8,891 nucleotides of DNA, from the NCBI GenBank assembly GCA_049515175.1, contig JBEKUI010000203.1, forward strand, positions 1 to 8,891. Direction: 5' to 3'. Source of the stretch: JACQNR01 sp049515175 (GTDB lineage: Bacteria; Acidobacteriota; Terriglobia; UBA7540). Every line of letters begins with the position of its first letter. The first letter of the stretch is position 1. Position numbers and translations under genes: made by a program. The notes beneath the pieces were generated by a model, which was given only the letters and a program-made list of their open reading frames with translations, was not told the DNA's origin and searched no databases. Shown one piece after another: positions 1 to 5,465 of this stretch.

Positions 1-19
1 CCATAGCCGCGCGAATGTA

Positions 20-63
20 TGCTAACCTTTTCGTGACGATTTCTGGGCGCATCGTTATGCGCC
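20..63 (+). promoter_or_regulatory. Putative extended -10 and leader hairpin upstream of glpD
   Basis: A TGC-TAACCT sequence at 20-28 resembles an extended -10 element and matches the TG(C/T)TAA pattern seen before other genes in this window. No -35 can be assessed because the window starts nearby. Between it and the start codon lies a perfect 7-bp dyad, GGCGCAT (46-52) and ATGCGCC (57-63), with a CGTT loop, ending 3 nt before the glpD ATG. No convincing Shine-Dalgarno is visible, so the hairpin may hold the start region or act as a protein-binding site. The dyad is seen directly; the role is inferred. Confidence 0.35.
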
Positions 64-66
64 GCG

Positions 67-1722
67 ATGAAGATGGAACGCAATCCCAGCGCGCTTTCGA
101 AAACGAAGTTCGATCTCGCCGTGATGGGTGGGGGGATCAACGGCGCGGCGGTGGCGCGCGAGGCGACGCTGCGCGGGCTGAAGGTGGCGCTCATCGAAGC
201 CCACGATTTCGCCAGCGGAACCTCCAGTCGCTCCTCCAAGCTCATCCACGGCGGGCTGCGTTATCTCGAGCAGTTTGATTTCCGGCTGGTGCACGAAGCG
301 CGCACGGAGCGGCGGCGCTTGTGCGAATTGGCTCCGCACCTTTCGCAGCCGCTGCCGTTTGTTCTTCCCATCTATCACGGTGACCCGTATTTTCCGCTCA
401 AGATTCGCGCCGGGCTCGCGCTCTACGATCTGCTGGGCAATCTCGGCCGCGCGGATCGCCACCGGATGCTCTCGCGCCGGGAGGCCCTCGAACTCCTTCC
501 CGTGCTGCGCGCTGAGGGCCTGCGCGCGGCGGCCATCTATCACGATTCGGAAACCGACGACGCGCGCCTGACGCTGGAATTCATCCTCGACGCGGCGGAG
601 CGCGGCGCGGTGGTCTCGAATCACACCGAGATTCGCGCTCTGGCTTCCGAATCGCCGGCGGGAGGACACGAAGCCAAAGTCGTCACCGCCGAGGCTTGCG
701 ACCGCCTGACCGGCCGGCGCTACGAAATCTCCGCGCGCTGGTGGGTAAACGCCACAGGGCCCTGGGTGGATCATCTGCGCACGCTGGTTCCGGGCTACGA
801 TGGTTCGCGCACCATCCGGCTCACCCAGGGAACGCACCTGATTCTGCCCCAGCGGGTCGCCGGTCACGCGCTCTTCGCCGCCGTCCCTTCCGACCAGCGC
901 ATCTTCCTGATGATGCCCTGGAATGGCTTCTCCCTGCTGGGGACGACGGACACCGATTTCAACGGCGATCCCGCGGGCGTCCGCCCCGACCGCGCCGACA
1001 CGGAGTACTTGCTCAACGCCGCCAACCGCGTTCTGAACCGCCCCTTCACGCCCGACCAAGTGCTCGGCAGCTTTGCGGGGCTGCGCGCGTTGGTGATTGA
1101 GCCCGGCCTGCGGCCCTCCGCCAATACCCGCGAGCACCGCTTCCATCGCGATCCCTGGGCAGCGAATTTCATCTCCATTTGCGGCGGCAAGCTGACCACC
1201 GCGCGCGCCCTGGGCGAGAAACTCGTGGACGAGATTGTGGACCGGCTTGATCCCGACCCGGGCATCGCCGCGCGCCGCCATCCTTCGCGGCAGACACTGC
1301 TGCCCGGCGGGCATACCGGGCCGTTCGAGCCCTTCGTCAAGCTATCCACCGAACGCGCCGCCGCCGAATTCAGCGTGCCGCGCACGGTGGCGGAGCGCAT
1401 CGTGCGGACCTACGGCAGCCGCTGGCCACAGGTGCTCGGGCCCATCCGCGAGCACGCGCAACTCGCCGAGCCTCTGCAAGGCACCCCGACGCTGCTCGCC
1501 GCGGAAGTCGACTTCGCGATTCGACACGAGATGGCGGTGACACTGGAAGATTTCCTGCTGCGCCGCTCTGGACTGAACTGGGCCGCCTGCACGCCCGCCG
1601 GCCGCGAGGCCGCGCCCGCCGTCGCCCAGATCTTCGCCGGGCGCTTTGGCTGGGACTCCGACCGGCGCCAGGCCGCGCTCGAGAACTTCGCCAAGCTCGC
1701 AACCACGACGGCGCGCGATTGA
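67..1722 (+). CDS. glpD: FAD-dependent glycerol-3-phosphate dehydrogenase
   Basis: This enzyme oxidises sn-glycerol 3-phosphate to dihydroxyacetone phosphate and passes electrons through FAD to the quinone pool at the inner face of the cytoplasmic membrane. The 551-residue product has an N-terminal Rossmann FAD site (GGGING, residues 21-26, with the ribose-binding Glu at about 44) and the family signature SSKLIHGGLRYLE (about 56-68). It also has VNATGPWVD near 230, LLGTTDTDF near 300, and CGGKLTT before the C-terminal domain, where TYGSRW and IRHEMAVTLEDFLLRR match the GlpD C-terminal cap. Homology to E. coli GlpD (about 500 residues) is recognisable along the whole length; the extra residues are spread over loops and a short N-terminal tail. 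ATG at 67 is used, but ATG at 73 is equally possible because neither has a clear Shine-Dalgarno. It ends in TGA, showing that TGA is a normal stop in this genome. No glpF/glpK neighbours are present. Confidence 0.95.
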   Translation: MKMERNPSALSKTKFDLAVMGGGINGAAVAREATLRGLKVALIEAHDFASGTSSRSSKLIHGGLRYLEQFDFRLVHEARTERRRLCELAPHLSQPLPFVLPIYHGDPYFPLKIRAGLALYDLLGNLGRADRHRMLSRREALELLPVLRAEGLRAAAIYHDSETDDARLTLEFILDAAERGAVVSNHTEIRALASESPAGGHEAKVVTAEACDRLTGRRYEISARWWVNATGPWVDHLRTLVPGYDGSRTIRLTQGTHLILPQRVAGHALFAAVPSDQRIFLMMPWNGFSLLGTTDTDFNGDPAGVRPDRADTEYLLNAANRVLNRPFTPDQVLGSFAGLRALVIEPGLRPSANTREHRFHRDPWAANFISICGGKLTTARALGEKLVDEIVDRLDPDPGIAARRHPSRQTLLPGGHTGPFEPFVKLSTERAAAEFSVPRTVAERIVRTYGSRWPQVLGPIREHAQLAEPLQGTPTLLAAEVDFAIRHEMAVTLEDFLLRRSGLNWAACTPAGREAAPAVAQIFAGRFGWDSDRRQAALENFAKLATTTARD

Positions 1723-1739
1723 GATCGCAAGCGGGAACG

Positions 1740-1814
1740 GTGAATTGAGAATAGTGAATGGTGAAGGCGGGGACTTAGCGAGGCTCCGTCTGTAATTCAC
1801 TATTCACAATTCAC
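1740..1814. repeat. Inverted repeat built of GTGAATW heptads
   Basis: The left arm 1740-1759 and the reverse complement of the right arm 1795-1814 agree at 19 of 20 positions, around a 35-bp GC-richer centre. Each arm is itself a run of degenerate heptads (GTGAATT, GAGAATA, GTGAATG and so on), strikingly AT-rich against the surrounding sequence. It lies in the gap after glpD. It could form a long hairpin that terminates glpD, or be a dispersed palindromic element. A similar architecture recurs at 2479-2552 with a different unit. Confidence 0.75.
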
Positions 1815-1884
1815 TATTGCGAACAGCCGCCACCGCCTCACGCCACGGAACTTGAAGGCCGGCTTTGGCGTATATGGAGACAAG

Positions 1885-1889
1885 AGGAG
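1885..1889 (+). promoter_or_regulatory. Ribosome binding site of the small membrane protein gene
   Basis: AGGAG lies 6 nt before the ATG at 1896. It is the best Shine-Dalgarno on the left part of the window and supports translation of the short ORF that follows. Confidence 0.75.
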
Positions 1890-1895
1890 AGAAGC

Positions 1896-2096
1896 ATGGT
1901 TAAATTTCTTCTATGGTGCATCCTGCTGATTTTGTGCTGGCCGCTGGCCGTTCTGGCACTGATCCTCTATCCCCTGGTCTGGCTCCTCCTGATTCCCTTC
2001 CGGATCCTCGGCATCGCCGCGGAAGGCGTTCTGGAGCTGATTCGCGCCATCATCCTCTTGCCCGCCCGAGTCCTGCGCGGCCCGCGCATGGTGTGA
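1896..2096 (+). CDS. Small hydrophobic membrane protein, function unknown
   Basis: The gene encodes 66 residues and has a strong Shine-Dalgarno. I do not recognise a family. Residues about 4-26 form one very hydrophobic stretch (Leu, Ile, Trp, with Pro16 and Pro26), and about 27-43 form a second, ending in IPFRILGIAAEG. The C-terminal third (about 44-66) reads as an amphipathic helix with Arg residues (LIRAIILLPARVLRGPR) and fits a cytosolic, positively charged tail. No cysteine pair or catalytic motif stands out; single cysteines occur at 8 and 14. It stands alone between glpD and acyP on the same strand, with 173 bp before it and 89 bp after. Possible roles include a regulatory or assembly micropeptide, but nothing in the sequence selects one. 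Confidence 0.7.
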   Translation: MVKFLLWCILLILCWPLAVLALILYPLVWLLLIPFRILGIAAEGVLELIRAIILLPARVLRGPRMV

Positions 2097-2109
2097 AGCG
2101 CCACGGAGA

Positions 2110-2157
2110 CTCATAGGCGCATAGGCAAACCGCTGCAAGAATCACCCATCCTATGAG
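2110..2157. repeat. Short inverted repeat between the membrane protein and acyP
   Basis: CTCATAGG at 2110-2117 is exactly complementary to CCTATGAG at 2150-2157, with a 32-bp centre. A further CATAGG copy follows the left arm at 2121-2126. It may be a weak terminator for the small protein gene or another member of the inverted-repeat group seen at 1740 and 2479. There is no T-run after it. Confidence 0.4.
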
Positions 2158-2167
2158 GGCCCACTTG

Positions 2168-2176
2168 TGCTAAAAA
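2168..2176 (+). promoter_or_regulatory. Putative extended -10 promoter of acyP
   Basis: TGC-TAAAAA forms an extended -10-like box whose expected start of transcription falls about 2-3 nt before the acylphosphatase ATG at 2186. No good -35 is seen. If real, the mRNA would be almost leaderless, which agrees with the lack of a strong Shine-Dalgarno there. Confidence 0.35.
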
Positions 2177-2185
2177 GTTAGGCCG

Positions 2186-2467
2186 ATGGCGAGCGCGCGC
2201 AAGTATATTATCTCCGGCCGAGTGCAGGGCGTGGGCTACCGCTTCTTCGCCGAGCGAGTGGCGAACCAGCTCGGCCTGCGCGGCTACGTCAAGAACCTCT
2301 GGGACGGCAACGTCGAAGCCTACGCCATCGGCGAGGAGGCGCAACTGGAGGAATTCCGCCGCCGGCTTGCCGAAGGGCCGCGCATGTCGCACGTCACCGC
2401 GGTTCAGGAGAGCGCGGAGCCGGTCGACAAGAAATACACCAGATTCGCGATCGAAGAAATGTGGTAA
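2186..2467 (+). CDS. acyP: Acylphosphatase
   Basis: This small cytosolic enzyme hydrolyses the carboxyl-phosphate bond of acyl phosphates such as acetyl phosphate or 1,3-bisphosphoglycerate. The 93-residue product has the usual length. The signature GRVQGVGYR at residues 11-19 supplies the phosphate-binding loop and catalytic Arg19; GYVKNLWDGNVEA at 33-45 supplies catalytic Asn37. The C-terminal strand (YTRFAIEEMW) also fits the family. ATG 2186 is chosen because it starts just before the first beta strand; the upstream AGG is only a weak Shine-Dalgarno. It is followed by the octad repeat region and apt. Acetyl-phosphate turnover could affect the response regulators nearby, but that link is speculation. 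Confidence 0.95.
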   Translation: MASARKYIISGRVQGVGYRFFAERVANQLGLRGYVKNLWDGNVEAYAIGEEAQLEEFRRRLAEGPRMSHVTAVQESAEPVDKKYTRFAIEEMW

Positions 2468-2478
2468 ACAGATACGTC

Positions 2479-2552
2479 CATTGTTTCATTGATCCATTGA
2501 CTCATTGAAGGACCCGGCAACGCGGCCCAGTCAATGGATCAATGATCCAATG
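2479..2552. repeat. Inverted repeat built of CATTGA octads
   Basis: The arm 2479-2502 and the reverse complement of 2529-2552 agree at 22 of 24 positions around a 26-bp GC-rich centre. Both arms consist of degenerate octads with the core CATTG (TTTCATTG, ATCCATTG, ACTCATTG), and more cores continue to about 2563. The ATG at 2542 that would extend apt lies inside the right arm, so it is more likely a repeat than coding sequence. The function is unknown; a hairpin terminator for acyP or a dispersed element are the main options. Confidence 0.75.
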
Positions 2553-2570
2553 GCACAATGAACCAATTCC

Positions 2571-2576
2571 GGGAGG
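2571..2576 (+). promoter_or_regulatory. Ribosome binding site deciding the apt start
   Basis: GGGAGG ends 4 nt before GTG 2581. No comparable Shine-Dalgarno precedes the in-frame ATG at 2542, which sits in the inverted repeat. This favours the GTG start. Confidence 0.65.
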
Positions 2577-2580
2577 GTTT

Positions 2581-3102
2581 GTGGAAGGATTGAAGCGTTA
2601 CATTCGTGAAGTGCCCGACTGGCCCAAGCCGGGGATTCTCTTTTACGACATCACCACGCTGCTCAAGGACCCGGTGGGGCTCCATCACGCCGTCGATGCG
2701 CTGGCCAATCATTACGTTGGGCGGCTGATTGACCGCGTGGTGGGCGTGGAGGCGCGGGGATTCATCTTTGCGCCCATGGTGGCCTACCGGCTGAACGCCG
2801 GCTTTGTGCCGGTGCGCAAGCTCAAGAAGCTTCCCGCCGAGACGGTGCGCGCCGAATACAGCCTCGAGTACGGCAAAGACGCGCTCGAAATGCACCGCGA
2901 CGCCATCACGCCCGGCCAGGAAGTGCTGATCATCGACGATTTGCTGGCCACCGGCGGCACAGCGGCGGCCGTCGCGCAACTCGTGGAGTCGCAGGGCGGG
3001 CACATCGCCGGCCTGGGATTTCTGATTGAATTGGATTTTTTGAAGGGGCGCGAAAAACTCGCCCGCTACGACGTGCATTCCGTGTTGCGGTATGACAAGT
3101 AG
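2581..3102 (+). CDS. apt: Adenine phosphoribosyltransferase
   Basis: This purine-salvage enzyme converts adenine and PRPP to AMP and pyrophosphate in the cytosol, usually as a dimer. From GTG 2581 the product has 173 residues, the usual size. The N-terminal part carries VPDWPKPGILFYDITTLL (about 11-28), the typical Apt opening. GVEARGFIFAP (about 55-65) and FVPVRKLKKLP (about 75-85) are the conserved loops. VLIIDDLLATGGT (about 115-127) is the PRPP-binding motif with its two Asp residues, and LEYG precedes the flexible loop segment. An ATG at 2542 would add 13 residues (186 in total) but lies inside a repeat and would extend past the start typical of homologues. It ends in TAG directly abutting a terminator. 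Confidence 0.93.
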   Translation: MEGLKRYIREVPDWPKPGILFYDITTLLKDPVGLHHAVDALANHYVGRLIDRVVGVEARGFIFAPMVAYRLNAGFVPVRKLKKLPAETVRAEYSLEYGKDALEMHRDAITPGQEVLIIDDLLATGGTAAAVAQLVESQGGHIAGLGFLIELDFLKGREKLARYDVHSVLRYDK

Positions 3103-3150
3103 GGGCGACCCGCGGGGTCGTCCGACCGGGGCGAGGCAACGCCTCGCCCC
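3103..3150. terminator. Double-hairpin bidirectional terminator between convergent genes
   Basis: Two hairpins follow the apt stop codon. The first is 3103-3123 (9 bp including one G-U, GCG loop). The second is 3128-3150, a perfect 10-bp stem GGGGCGAGGC/GCCTCGCCCC with an AAC loop. A T-rich stretch (TCCATTATTTCG) follows on the + strand. The minus-strand selenoprotein gene ends at 3155, only 4 nt beyond, so one structure can serve both transcripts. The GGGGCGAGGC palindrome also looks like a dispersed intergenic repeat type. Confidence 0.75.
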
Positions 3151-3154
3151 TCCA

Positions 3155-3817
3155 TTATTTCGTCCCTTCTCCAGCGGGTGCCGCCGCCTTCAGCACTGCA
3201 TCCAAGAAGAAATTCTCCGGCAGCGATCCCTCGATAAACGCGCCGCCGTTGATAACCGTGCGCGGCACGGCATAGACGCGGTACTGGGTAGAGAGTTCGG
3301 GGAATTCCGTCGCCTCGATAGCGTCGGCGCGGATCAAATCGTTTTCCATCGCAAAGCTATACGCCAGGCGCACGGCCGGCGGGCAGTGCGGTCAGGTGGG
3401 GGTGACGAAGACTTCCAGGTGCAGCGGCGTGGTGACGGCGGCGAGTTTCTCCCGGCTTTCCGGTTTGAGTCCCGAATCGCCCTGGGAGAGGGCCAGGATG
3501 GTATCGAGTACGGTGGCAAATTCGTGTCCCGCCGGGATGCCGTAGAAACGGATACCGTGGTCCTTGCCGTTGCGGAGGACGGTGGCCGGGACCTTGTCGA
3601 TGCCGTATTCGGCGACGCGCTCCTGGTCGAGCTGGAAGTTCAAGACCTCGACGCTGAGCTTGTCGGAAAGGCCCGCCAGCTCCTCCATCAACTGCTTGGC
3701 CTCGCGGCCGTATTCCAGGCCGAGTTCCTGGGTGAAGTGAATCAAGCGCACCGGATTTGTCATCTCGCTCAGCCGCTCGCGGATTTCCTGCGCGTCTTCG
3801 TCACCAATCAGACCCAT
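3155..3817 (-). CDS. Selenocysteine-containing protein disulfide oxidoreductase (tandem thioredoxin fold, UxxC)
   Basis: This is predicted to be one 220-residue protein read through an in-frame TGA at 3392-3394; without recoding it appears as 141- and about 72-residue fragments. It resembles the archaeal/bacterial PDO (glutaredoxin-like) family, which catalyses thiol-disulfide exchange in the cytosol. The start MGLIGDEDAQEIRE, NPVRLIHF, the YGIRFYGIPAGHEF-like block (here HGIRFYGIPAGHEF, about 87-100) and VFVTPT (about 136-141) all match that family as I remember the Pyrococcus PDO. Domain 1 (about 1-115) has cis-Pro77 but carries Leu34 and Gly37 where the family has CxxC. Domain 2 has U142-P-H-C145 and cis-Pro185 (VYAVPRTVING). 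Cys145 is the only cysteine. AGGAG lies 5 nt before ATG 3817. TGA is a normal stop in glpD, the small membrane protein, the sigma-54 regulator and the single receiver, so general reassignment is excluded. The gene follows the response regulator on the same strand after 166 bp. The alternative is a nonsense mutation or sequencing error, unlikely given its exact position. Confidence 0.85.
3362..3394 (-). promoter_or_regulatory. UGA Sec codon and putative bacterial SECIS hairpin
   Basis: Counting from the nucleotide after UGA, nt 11-17 (CGCCGGC) pair with nt 23-30 (GCCUGGCG) with one bulged U at nt 26. This gives 7 G-C pairs and a 5-nt apical loop CGUGC whose second base is G (nt 19). Bacterial SECIS elements need a short stem-loop just downstream, with a G in the first two loop positions at roughly 16-37 nt from UGA; this fits. 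A competing hairpin (nt 2-6 with 19-23, plus nt 8-10 with 15-17) starts closer to the UGA and would place its loop G at nt 12. The pairing is seen directly; SelB binding is inferred. Confidence 0.7.
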
Positions 3818-3983
3818 TGCTTCTCCTGAATTATCTCAGTGGATTCGTATGCGCCCAGACCAGCACGCGGCGGGCGCCGGGACCGCACACATTCCATCCG
3901 ATGCGGCGGGTGCCGCCAAGGTTCGCAAACCGCGCGGAGCGCGGCCGCTCGCCGGTGCGCTGGGAGCCGAATGAGCCGGCGCG
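3818..3983. other. Hairpin-rich intergenic region
   Basis: This gap holds no supported gene. It contains a row of small perfect dyads: CGGCG/CGCCG (3868-3879), GGCGG/CCGCC with a GTG loop (3905-3917), GGTT/AACC (3920-3931) and CCGCGC/GCGCGG with a GGA loop (3930-3944). On the minus strand it lies after the response-regulator stop and before the selenoprotein Shine-Dalgarno (AGGAG at 3823-3827). It may terminate or attenuate transcription from the kinase/regulator operon, or be a structured leader. No tRNA and no sigma-54 -24/-12 pair was found in it. Confidence 0.5.
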
Positions 3984-5465
3984 TCACGCTTCCGGGGAAT
4001 CGGAGTCAAACCCGAACTTTTTCATTTTATAGCGGAGGGCGTCGCGGGAGATATCGAGGAGCCGGGCGGCGTGGGTTTGGTTGCCGGCGGTCTGCCGGAG
4101 GGCGAGCCCGACCAGCTCTCTTTCCACTTCTTCCAGCGAAGTCCCTTCCTTAGGCAATTCGAGCACCGGAATCATCTTGCCGTTGGTGAGGGGCCGCCAC
4201 GAGGCGTTGGTGGGGACGACACCCGCTCCGGCCAGCTCCGCGCCGTCGGGGACCGCCGCGGGCAGCGTGCTCTCATAGCCGGGTGCCTGGCCGGTGATTT
4301 GAATGGGGAGGTAGGTGGGCCGGATGTAGTCGGCTTCTTCCAGGATCATGGCGCGCTCGATGGCGTTCTTCAGTTCGCGCACGTTGCCCGGCCAGTCGTA
4401 GCGCAGCAACAGATCGCGCGCCTCCTGGGTGATCCCCCGCAGGCCTTTGCGGAAGCGGAAATTGTAGCGCTCGATGAAGAAGTCCGTGAGCGGCAGGATG
4501 TCTTCGCGGCGGTTGCGCAGGGGGGGAACGAAAATCGGGATGATGCTCAGCCGGTAGAAGAGGTCCTGGCGGAAGGTGTTGTCGCGCACGCCCTGCTCGA
4601 GGTCGCGGTTGGAGGCGGCGATGACACGCACCTCGACGCCGATATCCTTCACGCCGCCGATGCGCCGGATGGTCTGGTTTTCCAGCACGCGCAGGAGCTT
4701 GGCCTGGAGGTAGGTGGACATCTCGCCGATTTCGTCCAGGAAGAGGGTGCCCCCGTCGGCGACTTCGAACAGTCCCTTCTTCTGCGCCTTGGCGTCGGTG
4801 AACGCGCCGCGCTCATGGCCGAACAGCTCGGCCTCCATCAGCGTCTCCGGAATCGCCGAGCAGTTGATGGCTACGAAGGGCTTGTCGGCGCGCGTGCTCT
4901 CGTAGTGAATCGCCGTGGCGATCAAGTCCTTGCCGGTGCCGCTCTCGCCCTGGATGAGGACGGTGGAAGCTTCGCTCGCCGCCACCTTGCGCACGAAGCC
5001 CATCAACTCCACCATGCGGGGCGCGCGCGCAATCACCTCGTGATAGCCGGAGCGGCGCTTCACTTCCTCGCGCAGGCTGTCGCGCTCGGAGCGCAGGTGC
5101 GAGCGGTCGATGGCGTTGGCGACGGTAATCTGGAACTCATCAAAATCGATGGGCTTCTTGATGAAGTCCAGCGCGCCCAGTTTGATGGCCGACTTGATGT
5201 CGTCCAGTTGCGGGTCGCCAGTAAACACGATGACGGGGATGGAAAGGTTGTTCTGCTTGATTTCGCGCAGGACTTCGATGCCGCTCAGGTCCGGCAGGCG
5301 CACGTCGAGAAGAATCAGATCGGGGCTCTCGGCGCGAATCTGCGCCAGCCCGCCCGTGCCGCTCTCGGCTTCCAGGACGACGTAGCCCCACTCCTCGAGC
5401 TGGCGGCGTACTGACCAGCGGATCAGTTTCTCGTCGTCGACAATCAGAATTCTTTCATTAGGCAT
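3984..5465 (-). CDS. Sigma-54-dependent NtrC-family response regulator
   Basis: This cytosolic transcription activator is phosphorylated by a partner kinase and uses ATP to open sigma-54 RNA polymerase promoters. Its 493 residues show three parts. A receiver (about 4-120) has phospho-acceptor Asp54 (LILLDVRLPD) and Lys104. A central AAA+ domain (about 143-375) has Walker A GESGTGKD (173-180), Walker B GGTLFLDEIGEM (Asp244-Glu245), an arginine-finger region RQDLFYRL (about 299-306) and WPGNVREL (358-365). A Fis-type helix-turn-helix (about 444-484) has GNQTHAARLLDISRDALRYKMKKFG. The sigma-54 contact loop is GAFTDA (220-225) instead of the majority GAFTGA. ATG 5465 overlaps the kinase gene end by 8 bp, so the two are probably translationally coupled. 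Targets cannot be deduced; the selenoprotein gene downstream is a candidate by position only. Confidence 0.95.
   Translation of the reverse strand: MPNERILIVDDEKLIRWSVRRQLEEWGYVVLEAESGTGGLAQIRAESPDLILLDVRLPDLSGIEVLREIKQNNLSIPVIVFTGDPQLDDIKSAIKLGALDFIKKPIDFDEFQITVANAIDRSHLRSERDSLREEVKRRSGYHEVIARAPRMVELMGFVRKVAASEASTVLIQGESGTGKDLIATAIHYESTRADKPFVAINCSAIPETLMEAELFGHERGAFTDAKAQKKGLFEVADGGTLFLDEIGEMSTYLQAKLLRVLENQTIRRIGGVKDIGVEVRVIAASNRDLEQGVRDNTFRQDLFYRLSIIPIFVPPLRNRREDILPLTDFFIERYNFRFRKGLRGITQEARDLLLRYDWPGNVRELKNAIERAMILEEADYIRPTYLPIQITGQAPGYESTLPAAVPDGAELAGAGVVPTNASWRPLTNGKMIPVLELPKEGTSLEEVERELVGLALRQTAGNQTHAARLLDISRDALRYKMKKFGFDSDSPEA

Noticed and set aside
55..1314. Long minus-strand open frame of 419 codons over glpD
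   Set aside because: High-GC shadow of glpD: no domain, low-complexity Gly/Arg/Ala composition, no Shine-Dalgarno.
2542..2580. ATG 2542 as the start of apt
   Set aside because: It lies in the right arm of an inverted repeat and lacks a Shine-Dalgarno, while GTG 2581 has GGGAGG at good spacing and matches typical family length.
3155..3817. Two separate genes or a pseudogene broken by a TGA
   Set aside because: The stop lies exactly on an active-site cysteine codon, both sides are in the same frame, the read-through product has normal family length, and a SECIS-like hairpin follows. Sequencing error cannot be fully excluded.
3092..3829. Open frame of 245 codons on the + strand opposite the selenoprotein gene
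   Set aside because: It begins inside the end of apt, runs through the terminator hairpins, has no recognisable domain and mirrors a gene with clear family similarity.
3818..3983. A tRNA (possibly tRNA-Sec) suggested by a GGTTCGCAAACC word
   Set aside because: No acceptor stem, anticodon arm or T-arm pairing can be built around it on either strand.
4071..5414. Long + strand open frame of 447 codons over the sigma-54 regulator
   Set aside because: Antisense shadow of a gene with complete receiver, AAA+ and helix-turn-helix motifs; no domain of its own.
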